DNA of 64,000 nt, taken from NCBI GenBank assembly GCA_947494675.1, contig CANLVP010000002.1, forward strand, positions 124,001-188,000, in the 5' to 3' direction. The first letter of the stretch is position 1, and each line of letters starts with the position of its first letter. Source of the stretch: an uncultured Paracoccaceae bacterium. GTDB taxonomy: Bacteria; Pseudomonadota; Alphaproteobacteria; Rhodobacterales; Rhodobacteraceae. Under the pieces are notes generated by a model. The model had not been told where the DNA came from, ran no database searches, and was given only the letters and a program-made list of their open reading frames with translations. Both the position numbers and the translations under genes were made by a program. Positions 28,243-36,245 of this stretch are shown one piece after another.

Positions 28243-28734
28243 TCAGCCGTCGCCTGTCGCCACGACAACCGACATTTTTCGCAGTTCCTGCGCCGTTTCC
28301 GGAGAGATCGCTTTGATCGTGGCAGTCATCTCATGCAATCGCGTCACCTGCGCGGTCAAATGATCGATCTCTTCTTGCGAAAACTCGCGATCTTCCCGCG
28401 CGAAACTGGCAATGGACCGGCTTTCATCAATCTCAATCGCGACGGTTGCCCCAAACTTCAACCCATGCGCGGCCGCCTTTGACATGACTTCTGCGGGGTC
28501 ATTTTCTGCCAATTCCGACCACAGCTTTGTGCCCGTATTCTCAAACCCCCATGCGACCGTTGGGTCCGACATCACAAGGCCGTTTTGCGAATAGAAATCG
28601 GTCCAGGCCTTGGGGTAAGTCTGAAACAGAAAGGTCGGCGTTGTGAATTGAATATGCAGCGCCAAGGCGTATCCAATGGGCGCTGCGTCTTTGAGGTCAG
28701 AAAGGGTTTGGCTGATGTCGGTTGGGGTGGTCAT
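28243..28734 (-). CDS. LuxR-like autoinducer-binding domain protein without DNA-binding domain
   Basis: A 163-residue protein consisting only of the autoinducer-binding domain. The signature residues of AHL receptors are in place: Trp44, Tyr48, Asp57 (SDPTVAWGF), Trp72 and Gly91. The protein ends at GDG about 25 residues after the domain, and no helix-turn-helix is encoded in the remaining 37 bases before fliG in any frame, so the domain is absent rather than frameshifted nearby. It is divergent from the complete luxR gene (130-bp gap). It could bind AHL or dimerise with the full LuxR and dampen it, as the truncated TrlR does to TraR; that is inference. Confidence 0.82.
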   Translation of the reverse strand: MTTPTDISQTLSDLKDAAPIGYALALHIQFTTPTFLFQTYPKAWTDFYSQNGLVMSDPTVAWGFENTGTKLWSELAENDPAEVMSKAAAHGLKFGATVAIEIDESRSIASFAREDREFSQEEIDHLTAQVTRLHEMTATIKAISPETAQELRKMSVVVATGDG

Positions 28735-28864
28735 CGTTGACAGCTACTCGCTTTGAGGTTGCCAAAGTGTCATGGCAGGAAATAGGGTGTCGGCATTCGT
28801 TTCAAGCAAAGTCTATCCCGATTGATCCGGCGACGATAGCCGTGGCGACCCAACAAAAGGGGCG

Positions 28865-29476
28865 ATGATGACAAACACGTTGGGCCTCGACGATGTTGGC
28901 CTGCTGGCGCCTGCTGGATACTTCATCGCTTTGCGGATCGGTTTTGCCTTTCCGGTCGAGGAAGTGAATGCCCTGCCGCCCAATTGGGTCGAGCATTATA
29001 CCCGAAACCGCTACATGCTGTTTGACCCTGCGATTCGCTGGGCCTATGCCCATACCGGAGTGGTGGATTGGAACGCGCTGACGGGCGACGATCCAAAGGG
29101 TATTTTGTCCAAAGCGCGCGAACATGGGCTGGAACACAGCATCACGATTTCCGTGTTTGACGGCAACGTCGAAGGGCAGCGATCTTTCGGTTCTTTTTCG
29201 CGTGGGGACAGGCCGTTTATTGATCTTGAAATCAAGCTGTTAGAGGCCTTTCTTAAACGTCGCCACCAAGAGATGGCCCCACCAACAAATCTCACAGAGG
29301 CGGAACTTTCTGCGCTGCGGATGGTTAAAGAAGGAATGCGCCTGAAACAGATCGCCTTTGAGCTGAAGGTGACGGAAGGCGCAGTCAAGCAACGGCTGAA
29401 AAATGCCAAGGACAAGCTGGGTGCGAAAACCAGCACGCAGGCGGCCACCATGGCGGCCCAATACGGCATTATCTGA
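28865..29476 (+). CDS. LuxR-family quorum-sensing transcription regulator
   Basis: A 203-residue regulator with an N-terminal autoinducer-binding domain (Trp41, Tyr45, Asp54, Trp69, Gly88) and a C-terminal LuxR-type HTH (from LTEAELSALRMVKEGMRLKQ to the end). The spacing of conserved residues fits AHL receptors. Two adjacent ATG codons start the frame; the RBS AAGGGGC precedes them. It is 125 bases upstream of luxI on the same strand, and a perfect palindrome lies in that gap. It probably senses the AHL made by LuxI and controls luxI itself. Confidence 0.9.
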   Translation: MMTNTLGLDDVGLLAPAGYFIALRIGFAFPVEEVNALPPNWVEHYTRNRYMLFDPAIRWAYAHTGVVDWNALTGDDPKGILSKAREHGLEHSITISVFDGNVEGQRSFGSFSRGDRPFIDLEIKLLEAFLKRRHQEMAPPTNLTEAELSALRMVKEGMRLKQIAFELKVTEGAVKQRLKNAKDKLGAKTSTQAATMAAQYGII

Positions 29477-29496
29477 CCCCTTAACGCAATGTTCTC

Positions 29497-29512
29497 GAAT
29501 TGATGTCAATTC
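29497..29512. promoter_or_regulatory. perfect 16-bp palindrome upstream of luxI, candidate lux box
   Basis: GAATTGATGTCAATTC has 7-base arms that are perfect reverse complements around TG. It lies 89 bases before the luxI start and 20 bases after the luxR stop. Length and symmetry suit a LuxR-type dimer. The sequence is not a close copy of the classical lux box, so the link is by position. Confidence 0.5.
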
Positions 29513-29600
29513 ACCATTTTGGGTGGGATTGTCGCCAAATTCATAAGACAACCTGACGTTGTGGTGATAACTCTTGAGACTCTTAATAGGAGTAGGGTCT

Positions 29601-30251
29601 ATGGAAAATATCACTTTTAATCTCGCGCAATCGCACCTTTACGGCACAGCTTTCTTCGACTTTCTGGCATTGAGAAAGCGATTCTTTGTCGACACACTGG
29701 GTTGGGACATTCCACATGATGACGACGTGGAAATGGACCAGTACGACAACCCTAGGGCGTGGTACTCACTTGTCTTGAAAGACGGCGAAGTGATCGGCGG
29801 CGCGCGGGCGATGGCGACAACCACACAATGGGGCAGCCACAGCTATATGCTCCGCGATGCGCTGAAGGGGAAATTGATCGATATCCCGCCAAGCGTGATG
29901 CCAGACGATGTGTGCACACCTGATATTTGGGAATGCACGCGGTTGGTTATGTCCGATGACGTCAACACCCACGCGGCGCGGGGCACGTGCCTGTCGCTGA
30001 TCGTGCAGGGGTTGATTGATGTGGCCGCAGACGCGGGAGCACAACGCCTGATGTCGCTGTCACCACTGGCGCTGATGCGCGCGCTGCGCCAGTTGGGCTT
30101 CGGGGCAGAGCGCATCGGCGATCCATATCTCAACGAAGGCGACGGCCGCCGCTATGCGGTGCTCGAGATGCCGGTTGAACGCAGCGTGCCAATTCCGCCA
30201 GCAGCCACGCATCGGCCACAGCCTGCCGTGGTTCACGCCCCATCTGTTTGA
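29601..30251 (+). CDS. luxI: acyl-homoserine-lactone synthase (LuxI family)
   Basis: A 216-residue autoinducer synthase that would make an N-acyl-homoserine lactone from S-adenosylmethionine and an acyl-ACP. Conserved parts include LRKRFFVDTLGWDIP, a DQYDNPRAWY segment, VIGGARAM and WECTRLVMS with the Glu-Arg pair. I start at ATG 29601 because AGGAGTAGGG precedes it and MENITFN aligns with the family; a frame extension of nine codons is possible. The last 25 residues are a Pro/His-rich tail outside the domain. acyl chain length cannot be read from the sequence. Confidence 0.9.
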   Translation: MENITFNLAQSHLYGTAFFDFLALRKRFFVDTLGWDIPHDDDVEMDQYDNPRAWYSLVLKDGEVIGGARAMATTTQWGSHSYMLRDALKGKLIDIPPSVMPDDVCTPDIWECTRLVMSDDVNTHAARGTCLSLIVQGLIDVAADAGAQRLMSLSPLALMRALRQLGFGAERIGDPYLNEGDGRRYAVLEMPVERSVPIPPAATHRPQPAVVHAPSV

Positions 30252-30264
30252 TGATGTCCGGGTG

Positions 30265-30289
30265 AGGGTGGGCAGATTGCCCACCCTAC
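30265..30289. repeat. copy A of a GGTGGGCA hairpin repeat, inverted orientation
   Basis: AGGGTGGGCAGATTGCCCAC and the next bases form an 8-base stem with a three-base loop, the reverse complement of copies B and C. It lies between the convergent luxI and small secreted-protein genes. Confidence 0.7.
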
Positions 30290-30295
30290 GTTGTC

Positions 30296-30469
30296 TTAGC
30301 CGGTGACAAGCGGCACACAGGTGCCTGTTTCGGGGTCGATCATCGACCCTTCTGCGCAGGACATTGCTGTCGTGTCTTTGTGCAATCCACCACCCTGGCA
30401 CCCTTGGGCAATCGCGAGCCCGGGCAGTGCCATCAGGAACAGTGCAGCAAACGTGGTCTTGATCGTCAT
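30296..30469 (-). CDS. small Cys-containing secreted protein (57 residues)
   Basis: The peptide starts at MTIKTTFAALFLMALPGLAI with GGAGG eight bases upstream and an evident signal peptide cleaved after AIAQ. The remaining 36 or so residues hold three cysteines (GCQGGG, MSCAEG, TGTCVPLV). This resembles small secreted proteins seen in Rhodobacterales, with a possible carbohydrate-binding-type disulfide pattern, but I do not recognise a family. It lies in the gap between luxI and purB, on the purB strand. Confidence 0.65.
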   Translation of the reverse strand: MTIKTTFAALFLMALPGLAIAQGCQGGGLHKDTTAMSCAEGSMIDPETGTCVPLVTG

Positions 30470-30547
30470 CTTGGCCTCCGTTTGGTTGAGTGCTGCAAAG
30501 CTAGCATAACAGGCGTAAAAGTCACGCCTCACGATTGCGTCAGCGCC

Positions 30548-31855
30548 TTAGCTCTCACCAAAAACCCGTTTGAAAATCGTGTCGACATGCTTGGTGTGAT
30601 AGTCGAGGTTGAACTTCTCGTTGATTGCATCCTCACCCAGCGCCGCGACCACATCGCTGTCAGCCAGCAATTCTTCGCGGAAATCGGTCCGGTGCTCCCA
30701 AACCTTCAACGCGTTGCGCTGCACCATGGAATAGGCGTCCTCACGGCTGACGCCCGCTTGGGTCAATGCCAGCAGAACCCGCTGTGACATCACCAGACCG
30801 GGGAACTTATTCATGTTGTCCAGCATGTTGTCGGGGAAGATCAACATCTTGTCGATCACGCCAGTCAAACGGTTCAACGCAAAGTCCAGCGTTACTGTCG
30901 CATCAGGCCCAATGCCGCGCTCCACCGAGGAATGCGAGATATCACGTTCGTGCCAGAGTGCGACATTCTCCATCGCCGGAATAACAGTCATGCGTACCAG
31001 ACGTGCAAGTCCCGTCAGGTTTTCGGTCAGCACAGGGTTCTTCTTGTGCGGCATCGCGGAAGAGCCCTTTTGACCCATCGAGAAGAATTCGGCCCCTTCA
31101 AGCACTTCGGTGCGCTGCATATGACGAATTTCGATGGCGACGTTTTCGATCGACGACGCAATCACACCCAGCACAGCAAAGAACATCGCGTGGCGGTCGC
31201 GTGGGATCACCTGTGTGCTGATCGGTTCGGGGTTGAGGCCCAGTTTGGCGCAGACATGTTCCTCAACCGCCGGGTCGATATTGGCAAATGTGCCGACGGC
31301 GCCAGAAATGGCACCGGTTGCGATTTCTTCGCGGGCGGCAACCATGCGGGCGCGGTTGCGGTCCATCTCGGCGTAGAAGCGGGCAAAGGTCAGACCCATG
31401 GTCGTTGGCTCTGCGTGGATGCCGTGGCTGCGGCCAACACGCACGGTCATCTTGTGTTCAACCGCGCGCTTTTTCAGCGCCGCTAGCAGGGCATCCAGAT
31501 CCGCAATCAAAATATCCGCGGCACGCACCAGCTGCACATTCAGGCAGGTATCTAAAACGTCAGAGCTTGTCATGCCTTGATGCACAAACCGGGCCTCATC
31601 GCTGCCCACATGCTCCGCCAGATGGGTGAGAAAGGCGATCACATCGTGCTTGGTCACGGCCTCGATCTCATCAATGCGGGCCACGTCGAACTCAACGTCC
31701 TTGGCCTTCCACACCGCCTCCGCGTTTTCGCGCGGGATGACCCCCAGATCGGCCATGGCGTCACAGGCGTGCGCCTCAATCTCGTACCAGATGCGGAATT
31801 TGGTCGCGGGTTCCCAAATGGCGGTCATGGCGGGGCGGGCATAGCGTGGGATCAT
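30548..31855 (-). CDS. purB: adenylosuccinate lyase
   Basis: A 435-residue enzyme that cleaves adenylosuccinate to AMP and SAICAR to AICAR, both with release of fumarate, in purine synthesis. The superfamily signature GSSAMPHKKNP is present, with the catalytic Ser in it and a catalytic His in HQGMTSSDVLDT. I start at MIPRYARPAMTAIWEP, the conserved N-terminus, since longer in-frame codons are not family-like. Confidence 0.97.
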   Translation of the reverse strand: MIPRYARPAMTAIWEPATKFRIWYEIEAHACDAMADLGVIPRENAEAVWKAKDVEFDVARIDEIEAVTKHDVIAFLTHLAEHVGSDEARFVHQGMTSSDVLDTCLNVQLVRAADILIADLDALLAALKKRAVEHKMTVRVGRSHGIHAEPTTMGLTFARFYAEMDRNRARMVAAREEIATGAISGAVGTFANIDPAVEEHVCAKLGLNPEPISTQVIPRDRHAMFFAVLGVIASSIENVAIEIRHMQRTEVLEGAEFFSMGQKGSSAMPHKKNPVLTENLTGLARLVRMTVIPAMENVALWHERDISHSSVERGIGPDATVTLDFALNRLTGVIDKMLIFPDNMLDNMNKFPGLVMSQRVLLALTQAGVSREDAYSMVQRNALKVWEHRTDFREELLADSDVVAALGEDAINEKFNLDYHTKHVDTIFKRVFGES

Positions 31856-31939
31856 AATGTTGGCCTTTTTGTGAATGGCAGAGCCGTCGCGGGCGTCATA
31901 AGGTGTCGGGCAATGGGTCACAAGACAGGAGGGGGCCAG

Positions 31940-32272
31940 ATGCGCGCATTGGCCGTGGTTTTGATGTGTTTACCGGGTGTGGCGGCGGCAGACGATTGGG
32001 TTCTGCAGGATAACGCAGGCATTCTGGCGGCCCTGGGCGGCAAGACCGTGCGCTATGATGCCTATACGGTCCAGACCTTTGGCAAAACTGGGGACACGCA
32101 ATATCTGACAGAACGCGCGGCAGATGGACGTTGGGCGGCGCGGGGTGATCAATATTGTTCTGTCTGGCCACCCTCTGACATCTGGACCTGCTATGATTTT
32201 TATCTGGCGGGCGATGCAGTTCGTTTTATCGGGTCAGACCGCAGCGTCAGCGAAGGCGTAATCCTGAAGTGA
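31940..32272 (+). CDS. small secreted protein of unknown function
   Basis: A 110-residue protein with a signal peptide (MRALAVVLMCLPGVAAA) and a mature part containing the paired segment YCSVWPPSDIWTCYDF, with two cysteines. AGGAGGG precedes the ATG at a good distance. The TGA stop shares bases with the GTG of the DUF6314 gene, so the two are coupled. I do not recognise a family; the context gives no function. Confidence 0.7.
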   Translation: MRALAVVLMCLPGVAAADDWVLQDNAGILAALGGKTVRYDAYTVQTFGKTGDTQYLTERAADGRWAARGDQYCSVWPPSDIWTCYDFYLAGDAVRFIGSDRSVSEGVILK

Positions 32273-32685
32273 AGTTGACGGCAGCGGATTTTGTCGGCGC
32301 GTGGCGGATCACACGAGAGATCACCGACTTTCGCCTCCACGAAAGTGGGGTGCTGGAAGGCGAGGCGTCGTTTTCGGAAAGTGAAACCGGACTGCTTTAT
32401 CATGAGCGCGGCACTTTGCGGTTCGCCGGTGGCGCGCCATTGGTGGCCGAGCGGCGCTATCAATGGGTGTTTGGAGCGGAAGAAGTGGCCGTGAACTACG
32501 CCGATGGGTCCGCCTTTCACAGCTTTGTGCCCACTGGATCGCCCGTCGCAACGCCGCATCTGTGTGGTGACGATTTTTACAACGGCACCTATTCCTTTGC
32601 TGCATTCCCCGCGTGGGAGGTGACGTGGTCCGTGGAAGGGCCGCGCAAGAATTACCGGTCCGTGACCCGCTACAGCCGCGACTGA
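32269..32685 (+). CDS. DUF6314 family protein
   Basis: A 138-residue protein read from GTG in overlap with the preceding stop. It looks like a lipocalin-like beta barrel: DFVGAWRITREITDF at the start, TGLLYHERGTLRFAGG and ERRYQWVFGAE in the middle, and a closing WEVTWSVEGPRKNYRSVTRY. This pattern matches DUF6314, a family without an assigned role. There is no signal peptide. Confidence 0.7.
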   Translation: MKLTAADFVGAWRITREITDFRLHESGVLEGEASFSESETGLLYHERGTLRFAGGAPLVAERRYQWVFGAEEVAVNYADGSAFHSFVPTGSPVATPHLCGDDFYNGTYSFAAFPAWEVTWSVEGPRKNYRSVTRYSRD

Positions 32686-32760
32686 TTGCGCAACCAGACT
32701 TGCAGATATGCCGCAGGTGCGTAATGAAGGGGTAAATCAACGATAAATGGGGGAGCGCTC

Positions 32761-33360
32761 ATGGCACTCGCACTAAATGATAAAGTCCTGACAGAGGCCA
32801 TTGGCCCATCCGAAGGCACCGCATTGCGCATCAAACAGGCCGCGATGGTTGTGCTGGGCATTGCAGCCTTGGCAATTTTCGCAAAGATCAAAGTGCCCAT
32901 GTGGCCGGTTCCTGTCACGATGGGCACCTTTGCCGTGCTGACCATTGGTGCCGCCTACGGGCCGCGTTTGGGTCTGGCCACGATTCTTGGTTACATGATC
33001 ATCGGTGCGCTGGGTTTTGACGTTTTTGCAGGGTCATCTGCTGAAGCGGCGGGCCTCACCTATATGATGGGTGGCACTGGCGGCTATCTGCTGGGCTATG
33101 TTCTGGCAACGCTGGCGCTTGGTCTTGCTGCGCGTGCGGGCTGGGACCGTTCGATTGTGATGATGGCTGCTGCGATGCTGATCGGCACAGCCTTGATCTA
33201 TATCCCCGGCGTGGCTTGGCTCGGCGTGCTTTACGGTTGGGATCAGCCGATCCTGCAATGGGGTTTGACACCCTTCCTGATCGGTGACGCTCTGAAGCTG
33301 GTGCTGGCAGCGCTGCTGGTGCCCGGTCTGTGGAAGCTGATTGGCAACGCCCGCGCCTAA
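32761..33360 (+). CDS. bioY: biotin transporter BioY
   Basis: A 199-residue integral membrane protein, the S component of a biotin ECF transporter. Conserved BioY features are the AKIKVPMWPVPVTMGTFAVL segment, AAYGPRLGLATI and GGTGGYLLGYVLAT. In Rhodobacterales BioY can work alone or with BioMN; no bioM or bioN is adjacent. The gap upstream (75 bp) shows no BioR box of the TTATCTATAA type. Confidence 0.95.
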   Translation: MALALNDKVLTEAIGPSEGTALRIKQAAMVVLGIAALAIFAKIKVPMWPVPVTMGTFAVLTIGAAYGPRLGLATILGYMIIGALGFDVFAGSSAEAAGLTYMMGGTGGYLLGYVLATLALGLAARAGWDRSIVMMAAAMLIGTALIYIPGVAWLGVLYGWDQPILQWGLTPFLIGDALKLVLAALLVPGLWKLIGNARA

Positions 33361-33385
33361 GTGCAGGGACAGCTTGTTAAATTGC

Positions 33386-33410
33386 AAGGCGCAGCCATCG
33401 GCTGCGCCTT
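33386..33410 (+). terminator. hairpin downstream of bioY
   Basis: Perfect 11-base arms AAGGCGCAGCC and GGCTGCGCCTT around a three-base loop, followed by a weak T-rich tract (ATTCTATTCT). It is placed 25 bases after the bioY stop. Confidence 0.75.
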
Positions 33411-33515
33411 ATTCTATTCTGGCTTTGGGTTCTAAGGGCCCGCCCTTTTGACGTCGGTTTGTGCAAGTGGCCGCCGGTGAAGCCTCCGGCGGGGATATTT
33501 ATGAACCAAAAAAGC

Positions 33516-34724
33516 CTAAGCCAGCGCGGTTGTGATCTGGGCGCTTTGTTCCAGCGTGCGGTGGACGGGGCATTTGTCCGCAATTTCCAGCAGGCGTTGG
33601 CGTTGGTCGTCGTCCAGATCGCCCTTTAAGGTGATCGTGCGGCTGAATGTGTCGATCTTTGTCGGCGTCGCATCGCCTGCGTCGGTCGCATGGGACTTGT
33701 TGTGGCTGATATCGACATGCACGCCTGTCAGCGGCCATTTCTTGCGCCGGGCATACATCCGGATGGTCATGCTGGTGCAGGCCCCCAGCCCAGCGGAGAC
33801 AAGCCCGTAGGGCGTCAGGCCCTTGTTTGTGCCGCCATAGCTTGCCGGTTCATCTGCTGCGATGTGGTGTGGGCCCGATTGGATGTCTTGCAGAAAGCCT
33901 GCAGCATCGGCTTCTGTCACGCGCAGGATGCCTTCGGGGAGGTTACTGTCAGATGGGGGCGGGGTGAGGTCGATGTAGCGACCTGCCCAGGTCGCGATGG
34001 TGTCAGCGGCGTAGTTGGCGTCCGCGGCATCGCTCATCAGGTGATCTGCGTGGTCGAGGGTGACAAAGCTCTTGGGGTGGCGGGCGGCCGTGAAAATCTC
34101 GGCTGCGTTTTCGATGCCGACGGTCGTGTCGCGGGGGGCGTGCATCACCAAAAGCGCTGCCTGCAGCTTGCCCAGCGACTGGGTGAGGTTCGCCATGGCG
34201 ACGTCTTCGACAAAGTCCTTGCCGATGGTAAAGGGGCGACCGCCGAGCGTGACCTCAGCCTTGCCATCGGCAAGGATCGTCGGCAGCGCGTCGGCAAAGT
34301 TGTGGGTCACATGACCGGGGTCAGCGGGCGCGCCGATGGTGACCACTGCCTTGATGTTGGGCATCTCAGAGGCGGCCTTGAGCACAGCCGCACCCCCCAG
34401 TGAATGACCGATCAGCAGCGATGGGGTCATGTCCCGGTCGGTGAGCGCGGCGCAGGCCGCGTGCAAGTCACCAACGTTTGAGGTGAATGACGTATTGGCA
34501 AACTCGCCCTCGGAATGTCCAAGCCCCGTAAAGTCAAAGCGGAGCACGGCAATGCCCATTGACGACAGCCGCGCGGCGATCCGACGCGCGGCGGTGATGT
34601 CTTTGGAGCAGGTAAAGCAGTGGGCAAAAAGGGCGGTGGCCAGATGCGGCCCATCGGGCAGGTCCAGTCTTGCGGCAAGCTGTTCACCGGAATGGCCGGG
34701 AAAGGTAAATCGGGTCGTTGGCAT
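33516..34724 (-). CDS. bifunctional alpha/beta hydrolase-OsmC fusion protein
   Basis: A 402-residue fusion. Residues 1-255 are an alpha/beta hydrolase with the nucleophile elbow GHSLGG and closing DHADH. Residues 260-402 are an OsmC/Ohr-type domain with two Cys motifs (GLGACTSMT and DKCPVHRTLE), which in OsmC proteins reduce organic peroxides. The ATG at 34724 has a clean AAGGAGA box; upstream in-frame codons are within the intergenic gap. The fusion itself is known across bacteria and its substrate is unproven. It follows dddP by 85 bases on the same strand and may share its transcript. Confidence 0.9.
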   Translation of the reverse strand: MPTTRFTFPGHSGEQLAARLDLPDGPHLATALFAHCFTCSKDITAARRIAARLSSMGIAVLRFDFTGLGHSEGEFANTSFTSNVGDLHAACAALTDRDMTPSLLIGHSLGGAAVLKAASEMPNIKAVVTIGAPADPGHVTHNFADALPTILADGKAEVTLGGRPFTIGKDFVEDVAMANLTQSLGKLQAALLVMHAPRDTTVGIENAAEIFTAARHPKSFVTLDHADHLMSDAADANYAADTIATWAGRYIDLTPPPSDSNLPEGILRVTEADAAGFLQDIQSGPHHIAADEPASYGGTNKGLTPYGLVSAGLGACTSMTIRMYARRKKWPLTGVHVDISHNKSHATDAGDATPTKIDTFSRTITLKGDLDDDQRQRLLEIADKCPVHRTLEQSAQITTALA

Positions 34725-34809
34725 CGCATTCTCCTTGGGTTGTGGCCAAGGTGGTCTGCGCAGCTGCCCGGCACAAGGTTTTTGCCCGCGCCTCACGGTC
34801 AGGTGACGA

Positions 34810-36150
34810 TCAGTAACCTGCGAGCATGGGGTCAAATGGATATGTGGTCAGGTTCTCAAACCCGTCTTCGGTGATTAGCACCTGATCTTCCAGCTTGATG
34901 GAAAAGTCGCCGCCATCGGGTGAAATCAACGCCTCAACACATAAGGTCATGCCTGGCTTGATCTCATGCTCAAACGCGCCGGGCACGTGTTTGTCGGGGT
35001 AGGCCATCAGTGGCCACTCATCACAGAGGCCAACACCGTGCATAAAACAGCCGTATTTGAGGTTCTGCATGTTGTCGGGCAGTTGATGGACGCCCGCCAC
35101 AAGTTCCGGGATCGTCACGCCGGGGCGCAGCATCTCCATGTTGTGGCGGATGTGTTCGATGCCGATCTTCATCGCCTCAACCATGTCAGGACGTGGTTTC
35201 TGATCGCCGATCCACCAGGTGCGGCTAATGTCGATACAGATGCCGTAGCTGCCGACCAGATCGGTGTCAAAGGCCACGATTTCATTGTTTTGGACGATCC
35301 GGCCACCGCATTCCTGAAACCAGGGGTTGGTGCGCGGGCCGGACGACAGCAGCCGCGTTTCGATCCATTCGCCGCCGCGCCGGATGTTTTCGGCGTGAAG
35401 CACGGCCCAGATGTCATCCTCGGACATATTGCCGCCGGGCACACCGTTACGGGCGGCTTCCTCCATGGCGTAAACGGCCGTTTCGCAAGCGTGATTGGCG
35501 CAACGCATGGCGAGGATTTCGTCGGGGCCTTTGATGCTGCGGGCGTGTTCGGTCAGCTCTTCGCCCTCTTCGACGGTAAACCCCCAGCGTTCCAGACCGC
35601 GCAGGCCCGCCACCATGATCTTATCCACGCCCAGCTGCATATTACCGCCGCTGTGTTCCATGATCAGATCATGCACCTCTGCGGTAAAGCTCTCGGCGGC
35701 ATCATCGGTCTTATCGCCGGTGGAAAAGTAGAACATTGACGCGCCAGAGCGTTTTTCGGCCACCAGCGGGTTAAAATCCGCAAGAAACGGCGCGTTCTTG
35801 TAGTCCCACAGCACCATGTAGCCGTCCGCACAGACCAGACAGGCGCGAAACGGGTTATGGGTGTTCCATAGCTGCATATTCGTGCTGTCGGTGGCGTAGC
35901 GGATATTGAGTGGGTCAAACATCAGGATGCCACCCCAGCCGCGTATATTCACCGCATCCACTAAGCGTTGATGCCGATAGGCGCGCATCGCGGGCAGGTC
36001 TGGCAGGGTCAGCCCAGCGGCCTTCCACTCCGCAAAGGCCAGCTGCGTCGGGCCAATTTCGACCCGGTCCTGATCGTTGGGCGTGCCATCGCCAAGCGTG
36101 GCCCCACGTGTTGGATCAATCTTGCGGGTATCGCGGTAATGGGTGTTCAT
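34810..36150 (-). CDS. dddP: dimethylsulfoniopropionate lyase DddP
   Basis: DddP cleaves DMSP into dimethyl sulfide and acrylate using an M24-peptidase-like fold with iron. The 446-residue protein opens MNTHYRDTRKIDPTRGATLG and has all six published metal ligands at the family numbers: Asp295, Asp297, Asp307, His371, Glu406 and Glu421, with the catalytic Asp377 in GLCDEWP. Length and motif order match DddP throughout, and the M24 aminopeptidase annotation often given to it would be less precise. ATG 36150 is chosen because MNTHYRD is conserved. Regulators such as acuR and partners such as acuI are not in the window. Confidence 0.96.
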   Translation of the reverse strand: MNTHYRDTRKIDPTRGATLGDGTPNDQDRVEIGPTQLAFAEWKAAGLTLPDLPAMRAYRHQRLVDAVNIRGWGGILMFDPLNIRYATDSTNMQLWNTHNPFRACLVCADGYMVLWDYKNAPFLADFNPLVAEKRSGASMFYFSTGDKTDDAAESFTAEVHDLIMEHSGGNMQLGVDKIMVAGLRGLERWGFTVEEGEELTEHARSIKGPDEILAMRCANHACETAVYAMEEAARNGVPGGNMSEDDIWAVLHAENIRRGGEWIETRLLSSGPRTNPWFQECGGRIVQNNEIVAFDTDLVGSYGICIDISRTWWIGDQKPRPDMVEAMKIGIEHIRHNMEMLRPGVTIPELVAGVHQLPDNMQNLKYGCFMHGVGLCDEWPLMAYPDKHVPGAFEHEIKPGMTLCVEALISPDGGDFSIKLEDQVLITEDGFENLTTYPFDPMLAGY

Positions 36151-36171
36151 CTTGGCTGTCCCCTGACACAT

Positions 36172-36200
36172 TTGGGGGCAGCGTGGAACGCCGCCCCCAA
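36172..36200. promoter_or_regulatory. GC-rich hairpin between spondin gene and dddP
   Basis: Arms TTGGGGGC and GCCCCCAA flank a 13-base loop. On the minus strand it lies 22 bases before the dddP ATG and has no U-tract, so it is not a standard terminator. It may be a stem in the dddP leader or a weak stop for the upstream gene. Confidence 0.4.
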
Positions 36201-36245
36201 GGGTGTCTGGTCAAAAAACGACACCAATTGTCCCGTTCATCGGTC

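Noticed and set aside
32686-32760. Biotin riboregulation or a BioR box before bioY
   Set aside because: No TTATCTATAA-like palindrome or leader structure is present in the 75-bp gap.
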